From Pedobacter faecalis (GTDB lineage Bacteria; Bacteroidota; Bacteroidia; Sphingobacteriales; Sphingobacteriaceae): a stretch of DNA of 64,000 bases. The notes beneath the pieces were generated by a model. The model saw only the letters and a list, made by a program, of their open reading frames with translations. It did no database searches and was not told the DNA's origin. Both the position numbers and the translations under genes were made by a program. Shown in pieces: positions 8,615 to 16,420 of this stretch; within the stretch, counting starts at the first letter, position 1, and the number at the start of each line of letters is the position of its first letter. The stretch is taken from assembly GCF_030182585.1 (NCBI RefSeq), contig NZ_JARXOW010000001.1, positions 1 through 64,000 of the forward strand, given 5' to 3'.

Positions 8615-9553
8615 TCATTTTCTGATGGTTGCTTTGATGGCCAGGTCGGTGAAGTCAGGATAGAAATAGGTGTAGGGCGACCATTGCTGACGCATGTTCA
8701 TGGCCCAGATCTTGGTCTTATCGCCGCGCTCAGGTGAAATGGCGATTGCAGGCCGGTAGTTCACCACACGTTTACGTATACCTGTTTTGGGATCAAATAC
8801 ATCCGCATAGCCGAAATTGTCATAGTTCCGGAGTATTTCGATAGCCACGAAAAAAGTGGTGTCGGGAATAACAATGTTATCGTCCTGGAGATTTACGCTA
8901 ATACGTTTTGATTCCCGGTTCTTTATCTCAATAATCCGGCCGCAAAGATCTTTTCCAGGACCTCCAGTGTTCTTGTCGAGTCCGTAAACGCGCAGGTGAA
9001 AGCGCGTAGATTCGATACCGCCGTTGTGATGAAATGTGAATGCAAGGCGATGGATGGTGACTTCCCGAAGCAGAGCACCAGCAAATGGAAGGTCGAACTG
9101 CTGTGCAAGCTGAAGATGGTCTGCATCTGCAGCCGTTTTCTGTATGCCGGCGTAATGGGTGATGTCGCGGCGACTGAAATCGTTTAAAACCGAGTCTTTC
9201 GTTAATGTCCGCTTTGCTTTATTTGGCTTATAAGGTACTGGTTTTAAACGTATGCTGTTTTGTGCGCTGAGCTTGCCCAGGGGTATAAGCAGTGTAGCAT
9301 AGTTTTGTGCAGAAACGCGGAGGGTGTCTTTTATCTTTGGAAGTTCGCCCGGAATGGAAAATATGCCATCGTCTTCAGTGTTGATGTATAAGTTTGCCCG
9401 TAGCAGGCTGATGGAAACGAAGGGGATGGGCTTCAGCGTTTGTTCGTCAATGACTACAAAGCGATTTAGCGGTGCTTCCTGGCTGAACGCGAATTGCACG
9501 GAAAGCAGTGTCGCAGCTAGCACTGCGACAAAAGGTGAGTGAGCGAAAATCAT
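8615..9553 (-). CDS. Carboxypeptidase-regulatory-like domain protein, copy A
   Basis: A 312-residue exported protein, first gene of a two-gene operon with its paralogue downstream. Signal peptide about 1-24 (ending F-S-Q-E), a degenerate regulatory-like beta-sandwich about 28-105, then a C-terminal region with I-E-I-K-N-R...I-V-I-P-D-T-T-F-F-V-A-I-E matching the same segment in copy B. No catalytic motif is visible and no other family is recognised. Likely a tandem duplication that has diverged strongly. Confidence 0.72.
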   Translation of the reverse strand: MIFAHSPFVAVLAATLLSVQFAFSQEAPLNRFVVIDEQTLKPIPFVSISLLRANLYINTEDDGIFSIPGELPKIKDTLRVSAQNYATLLIPLGKLSAQNSIRLKPVPYKPNKAKRTLTKDSVLNDFSRRDITHYAGIQKTAADADHLQLAQQFDLPFAGALLREVTIHRLAFTFHHNGGIESTRFHLRVYGLDKNTGGPGKDLCGRIIEIKNRESKRISVNLQDDNIVIPDTTFFVAIEILRNYDNFGYADVFDPKTGIRKRVVNYRPAIAISPERGDKTKIWAMNMRQQWSPYTYFYPDFTDLAIKATIRK

Positions 9554-9595
9554 AACACAATATACAAAAAGTAATCTGTGTTATGCTACGCTGCT

Positions 9596-10507
9596 TCAAA
9601 AGAGTTCCTCTGCCAGGTCTCTGTTGACCATCGCGCCCGTTAACGACCCCGCCGCTACGGCATTGGCCACCGACCGCATGGCTGAGGTGTTGTCGCCGCA
9701 GGCATACACCCCATGTACTGAAGTTTTCTGAAAGGCGTCTGTCTTGATATGTCCCTGCTCTGTGAACTCACAGCCTAGGAAAGCCGGGATCTCCGACTGC
9801 TGAACAAAGGGGATGCCCGCATAAATTGCGTCGAATGCATACTTACTGCCGTCTTCCGTGACCACATGGTGAAGGTAGCCAGCCTCATGTTCGATTTCTT
9901 TGACCGTTGCTGCGATAAACTGCACGTTATTCTCCTTGAACTTATCGAACTGTGGCCCATCGAATGCTGTACCCTGCAGCCCGATAATGCTCAGGTCTCT
10001 GGTCAGATTGCTGACCAGCGGCGCTAAATGCGTTGCCCGCGCTGCATCCGCCATAATCGCCGTCTTTTTGTCACGAAATTCATAACCATGGCAATAGGGG
10101 CAGTGGATGACGGAAATTCCCCAACATTCGGAGAAGCCCTTTATGTCTGGCATCAGATCTTTTATGCCTGTAGCAAGAATGAGTTTTCTGCCGTAAAAGG
10201 TGTCTCCTGAGCTTGCCTTTATTTCGAATCCGTTTTCTGTTTTAATGCCCGCTGTCGCAAGACCATCATAAAACTGAACTGTTCTATATTGCGCTACCTG
10301 GGCCCGGGATGTCTCGGAAATCTCCCTGGGCGTCTTGCCGTCCTGAGTCAGGAAATTATGGGAATGCGGCGTTTGCCGGTTGCAGGGCAGTCCGCTGTCT
10401 ATCACAAGAACGTTTCTGAGCGAACGGCCTAAACTCATTGCAGCAGCGAGCCCGGCATAACTGCCTCCAATAATTATGACGTCGAAAGTTGGAATATGTG
10501 TCATCAT
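9596..10507 (-). CDS. NAD(P)/FAD-dependent oxidoreductase, thioredoxin-reductase-like
   Basis: About 303 residues from this start. The N-terminal dinucleotide fold has F-D-V-I-I-I-G-G-S-Y-A-G-L-A-A-A, a redox C-P-Y-C-H-G-Y-E motif sits near the middle, and the C-terminal FAD motif V-Y-A-C-G-D-N follows, all as in thioredoxin reductase and AhpF-like proteins. The reading frame extends to an ATG at 10525, but a -7 promoter element (TACCTTTA, 10532-10525) overlaps that codon. I therefore prefer the tandem ATGs at 10507/10504, which also put the Rossmann strand closer to the N-terminus as usual. The electron acceptor is unknown. Confidence 0.85.
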   Translation of the reverse strand: MMTHIPTFDVIIIGGSYAGLAAAMSLGRSLRNVLVIDSGLPCNRQTPHSHNFLTQDGKTPREISETSRAQVAQYRTVQFYDGLATAGIKTENGFEIKASSGDTFYGRKLILATGIKDLMPDIKGFSECWGISVIHCPYCHGYEFRDKKTAIMADAARATHLAPLVSNLTRDLSIIGLQGTAFDGPQFDKFKENNVQFIAATVKEIEHEAGYLHHVVTEDGSKYAFDAIYAGIPFVQQSEIPAFLGCEFTEQGHIKTDAFQKTSVHGVYACGDNTSAMRSVANAVAAGSLTGAMVNRDLAEELF

Positions 10508-10544
10508 TTGCTTTTGAATTCTCATAAAGGTAGCTTATTTATTT

Positions 10545-10571
10545 ATTTGTTGCAATGTAGTTGCAACAAAT
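10545..10571. promoter_or_regulatory. Perfect 11-bp-arm palindrome between divergent promoters (candidate operator)
   Basis: ATTTGTTGCAA (10545-10555) and its exact complement TTGCAACAAAT (10561-10571) flank a 5-nt spacer. It covers the -33 regions of both divergent genes. Leftward: TTGC at 10555-10552, 19 nt, then TACCTTTA at 10532-10525. Rightward: TTTG at 10546-10549, 21 nt, then TGACTTTG at 10571-10578. The position and symmetry suggest a dimeric regulator controlling the flavoprotein and perhaps the ku operon. No regulator gene adjoins it. Confidence 0.65.
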
Positions 10572-10652
10572 GACTTTGGAAAGACTTCTTTCAATGTTCC
10601 GGAAAACTAGTGTACTTCAGTTTTGTTTATATACCATCAGCAGAATGCTATT

Positions 10653-10922
10653 ATGGAAAATTATCCCGTTACGGTTAGCGTAGACAAGGAGGTCCACCAC
10701 TTTGAAGTTGCAGAATACCCGCATCATGACGGCGACCGGTGCAAAGTCAAGGTTTACCAGGATGGTAAGCTTGTGGCTGGTTTTGAACCTGATGAGTACA
10801 ATTTCCTGCATATATGCCAAAACCCTGGTGGTTTAGATGAAGAACTGCTGCATGTATTGGCGGACCGGCTGGATGCTCTCCATCCGCATCGCATTAGTAA
10901 GGACATAAATGAAGAACTATGA
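10653..10922 (+). CDS. Conserved-looking small protein upstream of Ku (89 aa)
   Basis: An 89-residue acidic, histidine-containing cytoplasmic protein that I do not recognise. I start it at ATG 10653 (M-E-N-Y-P-V-T-V); a 10-residue longer reading from 10623 is less likely. It contains the pattern F-E-V-x-E-Y-P-H-H-D-G-D-R-C-K-V-K-V-Y and an alternating beta pattern. Its stop overlaps the Ku start as ATGA (10919-10922), so the two are translationally coupled, which supports its being real. Confidence 0.65.
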   Translation: MENYPVTVSVDKEVHHFEVAEYPHHDGDRCKVKVYQDGKLVAGFEPDEYNFLHICQNPGGLDEELLHVLADRLDALHPHRISKDINEEL

Positions 10923-11692
10923 GATCAATTTGGAAAGGGACAATCAGTTTTGGCCTGGTGAGTATTCCCATCAAGTTATATTCGGCAGTGCAGACTACTT
11001 CGCTCGACCTGGATATGCTCGACAGCAGGGATCATGCACATATTAAGTTTCAGAGGATCAACGAAGATACCCGGAAGGAAGTTCCCTACGATAAAATTGT
11101 GAAGGGCTATAAGTACAAAAACGGGAATTATATCATTGTAGAGGAGAGTGATTTTGAGGCTGCCGCACCGGAGAAGACCAAGCTGATTGAGATAGAAAGC
11201 TTTGTGGACATTGCCTCGGTAAACCCAATGTTCTACGAGACATCTTACTATGCTGAGCCTGAAACGAAAAGCAACAAGGCTTATGCTCTCCTGATGCAGG
11301 TACTGAAAAAGTCGGGCAAAGCTGGCCTGGCCCGCTTTGTGCTGAGAAGCAGCGAAAGTTTATGTATTGTACATCCGGTGGGCAAGGCGCTTGTCGTTAC
11401 CCGGATCAGGTTTCAGCAGCAAATCCGCGATCAGGATGAACTCAAGGTGGATGATAAGATCAATATCAGCAAAAAGGAGCTGGATATGGGACTGACGCTG
11501 GTGAACCAGTATGCTGAAGATTTTGATGTGTCGAAGTACAAGGATGAATATCATACTAAGCTGCTTAAGCTGATTGAAGCGAAGGCTAAGGGCAAGCGGC
11601 CAACGATCAAGAAACTTAAACCTAAAAAGGAAAAAGGCGACGATCTCTATGCTCAACTGATGAGCAGTCTCGGGAGCAAGAAAGGCGCATGA
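10919..11692 (+). CDS. ku: Ku protein (non-homologous end joining)
   Basis: A 257-residue bacterial Ku homologue that binds DNA double-strand ends as a homodimer and recruits LigD. The N-terminus M-R-S-I-W-K-G-T-I-S-F-G-L-V-S-I-P-I-K-L-Y is the family signature; the Ku core (about 1-190) includes Y-Y-A-E-P and G-L-A-R-F-V-L-R-S. A lysine-rich tail (about 220-257) is typical for DNA contact. It overlaps the small upstream ORF by 4 nt. The LigD-like partner is not adjacent but lies at 54499-56046. Confidence 0.95.
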   Translation: MRSIWKGTISFGLVSIPIKLYSAVQTTSLDLDMLDSRDHAHIKFQRINEDTRKEVPYDKIVKGYKYKNGNYIIVEESDFEAAAPEKTKLIEIESFVDIASVNPMFYETSYYAEPETKSNKAYALLMQVLKKSGKAGLARFVLRSSESLCIVHPVGKALVVTRIRFQQQIRDQDELKVDDKINISKKELDMGLTLVNQYAEDFDVSKYKDEYHTKLLKLIEAKAKGKRPTIKKLKPKKEKGDDLYAQLMSSLGSKKGA

Positions 11693-11700
11693 TTTAGCTT

Positions 11701-12459
11701 ATGTCGGATTTGTCATGCTTCTATTCGGGGACCAGCGGGCTTTTACTGCCAGTGCGCAACAAGCTTTTCTATCCGGATGAGTTTAAAAGTAAAAGCCGTC
11801 TCTGTTTCTATGCTTCATTGATGAACAGCATTGAGGTGAACAGCTCTTTTTATAAAATTCCGATGGCGTCTACCATTGCCCGTTGGGCAGAAGATGTGCC
11901 CGAGCGTTTCAGGTTTACTTTTAAGCTTTTTCGTGAGATTACTCATAACAAAGGTCTGCTTTTCGACGCAGAATTGGTACAGCGCTTCATGGATGTTATT
12001 TCTCATGCAGGCGAAAAGAAAGGGTGCGTGCTTGTGCAATTTCCGCCGAGCGTACGGATCGAACACCTGCGTCAGCTGGCGCGGCTGGTAACTGAGCTGA
12101 GGCATTGCGATGAGGAGATGAACTGGAACATTGCGCTGGAATTCAGACATGTGTCGCTCTACCGCGATGAGGTATATCGTCTTTTGGAGGACAATTTTAT
12201 GGCTCTCGTTATTCAGGATATGCCTGCTTCGGCAACGCCTATGCTAGATAGTGATCTGCCTTTTGTATATCTCCGGTTCCATGGTCCGGGCGGCAGCTAC
12301 CGCGGGAGTTATGACGAGCAGTTGCTATATGAATATGCGGGGTATATTTCTGACTGGCTTGCGGAGGGAAAGACGGTTTATGTTTATTTCAATAATACCA
12401 TGGGTGATGCATTAAAAAACCTGAACACACTAAAAGACGTTGTGCATGGCTCGCGCTAA
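11701..12459 (+). CDS. DUF72 domain-containing protein
   Basis: A 252-residue YecE-like (DUF72) protein with a predicted TIM-barrel fold and no established activity. Diagnostic segments are N-S-I-E-V-N-S-S-F-Y (about 41-50), F-R-F-T-F-K near 70, and the C-terminal Y-V-Y-F-N-N-T-M-G-D-A with N-L. It starts 8 nt after the ku stop and probably belongs to the same transcript, though a link to repair is only suggested by position. Confidence 0.85.
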   Translation: MSDLSCFYSGTSGLLLPVRNKLFYPDEFKSKSRLCFYASLMNSIEVNSSFYKIPMASTIARWAEDVPERFRFTFKLFREITHNKGLLFDAELVQRFMDVISHAGEKKGCVLVQFPPSVRIEHLRQLARLVTELRHCDEEMNWNIALEFRHVSLYRDEVYRLLEDNFMALVIQDMPASATPMLDSDLPFVYLRFHGPGGSYRGSYDEQLLYEYAGYISDWLAEGKTVYVYFNNTMGDALKNLNTLKDVVHGSR

Positions 12460-12472
12460 AATCTTATCTTTG
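12440..12472 (+). promoter_or_regulatory. Promoter of the MFS gene; possibly leaderless transcript
   Basis: TTG at 12440-12442 and an exact -7 TATCTTTG at 12465-12472, spacing 22 nt. The -7 ends 7 nt before the ATG at 12480, so transcription would start at or next to the start codon. Confidence 0.6.
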
Positions 12473-12479
12473 CAAGCGC

Positions 12480-13682
12480 ATGAGTACAAGCCATCCTTCA
12501 GACCATCTCGCTGAAAAAACCGTATTTCCGATTCTTTTTGCCATCAGCTTTTCGCATCTCCTGAATGACACGATTCAGTCGATCATTCCAGCTATATATC
12601 CGGTTGTAAAAAGCAGTTATAACCTGAGTTTTACGCAGATTGGTCTAATTACACTGACTTTTCAGATGGCGGCTTCGCTCTTTCAGCCTTTTGTGGGGCT
12701 TTATACCGACAGGAAGCCTCAGCCATATTCTTTAGCTGTGGGAATGAGTTTCACATTAATAGGGCTTATCTCATTAGCTTTGTCGGGCAATTTTTATATG
12801 ATGCTTGTATCGGTTGCTCTCGTGGGAACGGGTTCATCGATATTCCACCCGGAGGCTTCCAGGATGGCCCATGCGGCTTCAGGTGGAAAAAGGGGATTGG
12901 CACAATCGATCTTTCAGTTGGGCGGGAATTTCGGGAGTTCACTCGGGCCGCTGCTTGCTGCGTGGATCATTGTGCCTAACGGCCAGACCAGCGTGATATG
13001 GTTCTGCTTAGTGGCTTTGGTGGCCATAGTTGTATTGAGCCGCGTAGGGAACTGGTACCGCGGCTATGTTAGTGAGCGTACACGATCAAAGAAGGGAACA
13101 GGGGCAGCCCCGCACGGCTTTTCCCGACCCAGGGTCATTCTGGCCATAATTATCCTGCTTATCCTCATCTTTTCCAAGTATTTTTACATGGCCAGCTTAA
13201 CAAGCTATTTTACGTTCTATGTGATGAGTAAGTTTCATGTTTCTGTTCAAACTTCCCAGGTGTATTTGTTTATCTTCCTGGTTTCCGTTGCTGCGGGCAC
13301 ACTTATTGGCGGGCCGGTTGGCGACAGGATAGGTCGCAAGTATGTGATCTGGTTTTCTATATTGGGTACCGCTCCATTCGCGTTGCTGCTGCCTTACGCA
13401 AATTTGTTCTGGACTGGCGTGCTGGTGGTTCCCATTGGCGTAATTCTGGCCTCGGCATTCCCCGCTATTCTTGTTTATGCACAGGAACTTATTCCGGGTA
13501 AGGTAGGCCTTGTATCTGGTCTATTCTTCGGTTTTGCTTTCGGAATGGGTGGAATTGGGTCGGCACTCCTGGGCAACCTGGCCGACAGCACGAGTATAGA
13601 ACACGTTTTTCATTTGTGTTCATTTCTGCCGCTTATCGGTCTATTGACGGGCTTCTTACCTAATATCGGGCGTAGCAGATAG
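12480..13682 (+). CDS. MFS transporter, fosmidomycin-resistance (Fsr) type
   Basis: A 400-residue inner-membrane major facilitator with about 12 helices. The N-terminal segment S-H-L-L-N-D-T-I-Q-S-I-I-P-A-I-Y-P and the helix-4/5 motif G-S-S-I-F-H-P-E-A-S-R are characteristic of the Fsr subgroup, drug:proton antiporters named after fosmidomycin efflux. A D-R-x-G-R-K loop is seen in the second half (about 281-286). The actual substrate here is inferred only from family. Its 3' end overlaps the convergent threonine aldolase gene by 27 nt. Confidence 0.87.
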   Translation: MSTSHPSDHLAEKTVFPILFAISFSHLLNDTIQSIIPAIYPVVKSSYNLSFTQIGLITLTFQMAASLFQPFVGLYTDRKPQPYSLAVGMSFTLIGLISLALSGNFYMMLVSVALVGTGSSIFHPEASRMAHAASGGKRGLAQSIFQLGGNFGSSLGPLLAAWIIVPNGQTSVIWFCLVALVAIVVLSRVGNWYRGYVSERTRSKKGTGAAPHGFSRPRVILAIIILLILIFSKYFYMASLTSYFTFYVMSKFHVSVQTSQVYLFIFLVSVAAGTLIGGPVGDRIGRKYVIWFSILGTAPFALLLPYANLFWTGVLVVPIGVILASAFPAILVYAQELIPGKVGLVSGLFFGFAFGMGGIGSALLGNLADSTSIEHVFHLCSFLPLIGLLTGFLPNIGRSR

Positions 13683-14711
13683 TCTTGAAGCAGCAGCGAG
13701 GAACCGATCTATGTCGGCTTCTGCAAGATCAAAGGCACATACCAGGCGCATTTCCTGAAGTTCCTCATCCCAGGTATGGAAATACATGGTTTCCTTTAAC
13801 GAAGAAATCCATGAAGCTGGAAATATTGCGAACACGGCGTTTGCCTCTACCGGACGGCTAATCTGCACTTCCGGAATCTTTTTGAGTCCTTCAGCAAGCC
13901 GGGATGCAAGGTTATTGGTGTGGTTAGCGATCTCCCGCCATAGTTCGCCATTCAGCATGGCTTGAAACTGACTGCTGATGAAGCGCATCTTAGAGTTTAG
14001 CTGCGTTGCCCGTTTTAAATGGTAGATGGCCTTCTGGTATAGCTCGTCATTAAAAAACACCACTGCCTCACCGAACATCATGCCGTTTTTGGTTCCGCCC
14101 AGTGAGAGTACATCAATACCGATTTCTGAGGTAAGCGCTGCAAGACTGCAGTTTAAGCTGGCTGCGGCGTTATAGATACGGGCACCGTCCATATGCACGA
14201 GCAAACCGAATTCTTTGGCCACGGCAATAAGCCCCTTGAGTTCGCTGATGGTGTAAACTGTGCCAAACTCCGTGCATTGGGTAATAGATATGGCGGATAT
14301 CTGGGCTGCGTGCGGGTTGCCGATCCTGGTGATCTTTCTCCGAAGCGCTGCCGGATCAATCTTTCCGTTGGTGCTGGCCACCGGCAAAAGCCGGCATCCG
14401 GCCAGAGATTCCGGGGCGGTCGACTCGTCATTGTATATATGGGCGCTGTCTGCACAGAGTATTGCGTTAAACCGCTCAGCCATGCTACTTAAAGAGACGA
14501 TGTTGGCGCCTGTTCCGTTGAAGGTAAAATGGACGCCGGCAATATCGCCAAACACCTGCCCGAACAGCTCGGTTGCATTACGCGTATATTCGTCGGCACC
14601 GTAAGCAAAGCTATGTCCGTTATTACATTGGATGAGCGCTTCCAGAAAAGCGGGGTGAACACCTGCAAAATTTTCGCTGGCTAGTGATTGGATTGTATGA
14701 CTTGTGTCCAT
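13656..14711 (-). CDS. Low-specificity L-threonine aldolase (PLP enzyme)
   Basis: A 351-residue PLP-dependent beta-eliminating lyase that splits threonine or allo-threonine to glycine and acetaldehyde. The Schiff-base Lys208 lies in S-L-G-G-T-K-N-G, Asp175 in H-M-D-G-A-R, and the phosphate-binding G-T-G-A-N at 67-70. Length is normal for the family (about 340). It is divergent from msrA, with overlapping promoters. Some relatives act on beta-hydroxyaspartate or phenylserine, so the exact substrate remains open. Confidence 0.88.
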   Translation of the reverse strand: MDTSHTIQSLASENFAGVHPAFLEALIQCNNGHSFAYGADEYTRNATELFGQVFGDIAGVHFTFNGTGANIVSLSSMAERFNAILCADSAHIYNDESTAPESLAGCRLLPVASTNGKIDPAALRRKITRIGNPHAAQISAISITQCTEFGTVYTISELKGLIAVAKEFGLLVHMDGARIYNAAASLNCSLAALTSEIGIDVLSLGGTKNGMMFGEAVVFFNDELYQKAIYHLKRATQLNSKMRFISSQFQAMLNGELWREIANHTNNLASRLAEGLKKIPEVQISRPVEANAVFAIFPASWISSLKETMYFHTWDEELQEMRLVCAFDLAEADIDRFLAAASRLSATPDIR

Positions 14712-14719
14712 TTTTTACG

Positions 14720-14754
14720 TTTGCGACAAATTTAGGGACTTTTTAGTACCTTTA
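14720..14754 (+). promoter_or_regulatory. Promoter of msrA
   Basis: TTTG at 14720-14723 and TACCTTTA at 14747-14754 (one mismatch to TAnnTTTG), spacing 23 nt. The start codon follows 22 nt later. Confidence 0.5.
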
Positions 14755-14760
14755 TTCCAA
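14727..14760 (-). promoter_or_regulatory. Promoter of the threonine aldolase gene
   Basis: On the minus strand TTG (14760-14758) and an exact -7 TAAATTTG (14734-14727) are 23 nt apart, with a predicted leader of about 9 nt. It overlaps the divergent msrA promoter. Confidence 0.55.
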
Positions 14761-14776
14761 TCAAAACAGAAAGATT

Positions 14777-15268
14777 ATGAGTACGGAAAAAGCTATTCTT
14801 GCAGGGGGGTGTTTTTGGGGCGTTGAGGAGTTATTCAGGCATCAGCCAGGAGTGATATCTACTGTAGTGGGTTACACTGGCGGCGATGTTCCTAATGCAA
14901 CCTATCGAAACCATGGTACACATGCGGAAGGGATCGCCATAGAATTTGATGCTGAGCGTTTATCATACAGAGGATTACTTGAATACTTTTTTCAGATTCA
15001 CGACCCGACAACGCGTAACAGGCAAGGCAACGATATCGGTACCTCGTACCGCTCGGCGATTTTTTACCTCAATGATACGCAGCGCGAGGTAGCACTCCAA
15101 CTGATTGCAGAAATGGAGGCATCAGGCAAATGGCCTGGTAAGATCGTTACAGAGGTGGTACCTGCTACAGATTTCTGGAATGCCGAAGAGGAGCATCAGG
15201 ATTACCTGCAAAAGTATCCAAACGGATATACCTGTCACTATGAGCGCCCTGAATGGAAGCTAAGCTGA
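14777..15268 (+). CDS. msrA: Peptide-methionine (S)-S-oxide reductase
   Basis: A 163-residue MsrA that reduces methionine-S-sulfoxide in proteins. The catalytic Cys12 lies in G-G-C-F-W-G near the N-terminus, and the family segments V-G-Y-T-G-G and E-E-H-Q-D-Y-L are present. There is no signal peptide, so it is cytoplasmic, and no fused MsrB domain. No obvious C-terminal resolving cysteine pair is seen; only the cysteine in Y-T-C-H-Y near the end could serve. Confidence 0.95.
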   Translation: MSTEKAILAGGCFWGVEELFRHQPGVISTVVGYTGGDVPNATYRNHGTHAEGIAIEFDAERLSYRGLLEYFFQIHDPTTRNRQGNDIGTSYRSAIFYLNDTQREVALQLIAEMEASGKWPGKIVTEVVPATDFWNAEEEHQDYLQKYPNGYTCHYERPEWKLS

Positions 15269-15287
15269 TTGTTTAACGCAGTCGCCG

Positions 15288-16415
15288 ATGTACATGAACG
15301 AACGTTACAGCAGACAGATCCGTCTAACGGATTTCGGCATCGAAGCGCAAAGAAAACTCTTTAGTGCCAGTGTCCTGGTGATTGGTGCTGGAGGACTTGG
15401 TTGTCCGGCATTGCAATACTTAGCTGCCGCTGGAGTTGGACGAATCGGTATTGCTGATCCGGATGTTGTTGAGTTGAGTAATCTTCACCGGCAGATCTTG
15501 TACGGGACAGAGTCACTTGGTTTATACAAGGCGGACGCTGCTGCTGCAAGGTTGCACGACCTTAACCCGGATGTAGCTGTCGAGCCCTATATTTATCCTG
15601 TAGATCAGCATAATGCGCTATCCTTGTTTGAGCGCTACGATTATATTTTAGACGGTACGGACAACTTTGAGTCGAAATACATGATCAGTGACGCTGCTGC
15701 GATGCTCGGTAAGCCATTGGTTTTTGGGGCGGCCGATCAGTACGACGGTCAGCTTGCTGTTTTCAATGTAACAGGGCCTGATGCTACTGCTGCGAATTAT
15801 CGGGACCTGTTTCCAGAGCCGCCAGGGAAAGATCAGATAGGCAACTGCGCTGACAATGGCGTGCTCGGTGTGCTTCCCGGTATTATTGGTACGATGCAGG
15901 CGGCAGAGGTGATTAAATTGATTACCGGTGTCGGTACAGCCCTTGTCAACCAGCTGCTGATTTATGATATAAGAAATCAGCAGATGAGTAAGCTTGCCAT
16001 AGTGCCTTCGACTATTAGTTATCGTTTACCGGCGTCGGCGAACGAATTTATTGCAATGAATTACAGTCTGAACTGTGGTCTGTCTGATGATGATATCGAG
16101 GAAATCAATGCGCAGCGAATGGAACAACTCTACCTGGGCGGCGGTACCTTGCTCGTTGATGTGCGAGAGGAACGCGAGACTCCCCGCCTTGACGCCGCTA
16201 AATTTGTGCTGGCTCCATTGCGGGATTTTGATTCCTTCCTTAATAGTCATTATAAAGAAGAACGCATCGTGTTGGTTTGTCAGCATGGTATTCGAAGTCT
16301 CCATGCAGCCCAGCAACTCCAGGAGAAATGGGGCAACGACAAGAAAATTTATAGTTTAAAAGGGGGTATTGCGAAATATCCTCAGTATTTTGTGGCGAAA
16401 ACTAAACTAAGCTAG
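15288..16415 (+). CDS. MoeB/ThiF-type adenylyltransferase fused to rhodanese, without zinc cysteines
   Basis: A 375-residue E1-like protein. The adenylation domain (about 5-240) has the ATP loop G-A-G-G-L-G-C-P at 33-40 and D-x-D-V-V-E-L-S-N-L-H-R-Q at 57-69, plus N-C-A-D-N-G-V-L-G-V-L-P-G with Cys187. The C-terminal rhodanese domain (about 275-370) has Cys331 in V-C-Q-H-G-I-R-S. It should adenylate and sulfurate a ubiquitin-like sulfur carrier for molybdopterin or thiamine. The two CxxC zinc pairs usual in MoeB are absent: the first site reads N-Y-R-D (170-173). No moa or thi genes adjoin it. Start at 15288 or at the ATG 6 nt later. Confidence 0.85.
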   Translation: MYMNERYSRQIRLTDFGIEAQRKLFSASVLVIGAGGLGCPALQYLAAAGVGRIGIADPDVVELSNLHRQILYGTESLGLYKADAAAARLHDLNPDVAVEPYIYPVDQHNALSLFERYDYILDGTDNFESKYMISDAAAMLGKPLVFGAADQYDGQLAVFNVTGPDATAANYRDLFPEPPGKDQIGNCADNGVLGVLPGIIGTMQAAEVIKLITGVGTALVNQLLIYDIRNQQMSKLAIVPSTISYRLPASANEFIAMNYSLNCGLSDDDIEEINAQRMEQLYLGGGTLLVDVREERETPRLDAAKFVLAPLRDFDSFLNSHYKEERIVLVCQHGIRSLHAAQQLQEKWGNDKKIYSLKGGIAKYPQYFVAKTKLS

Positions 16416-16420
16416 CTTTC

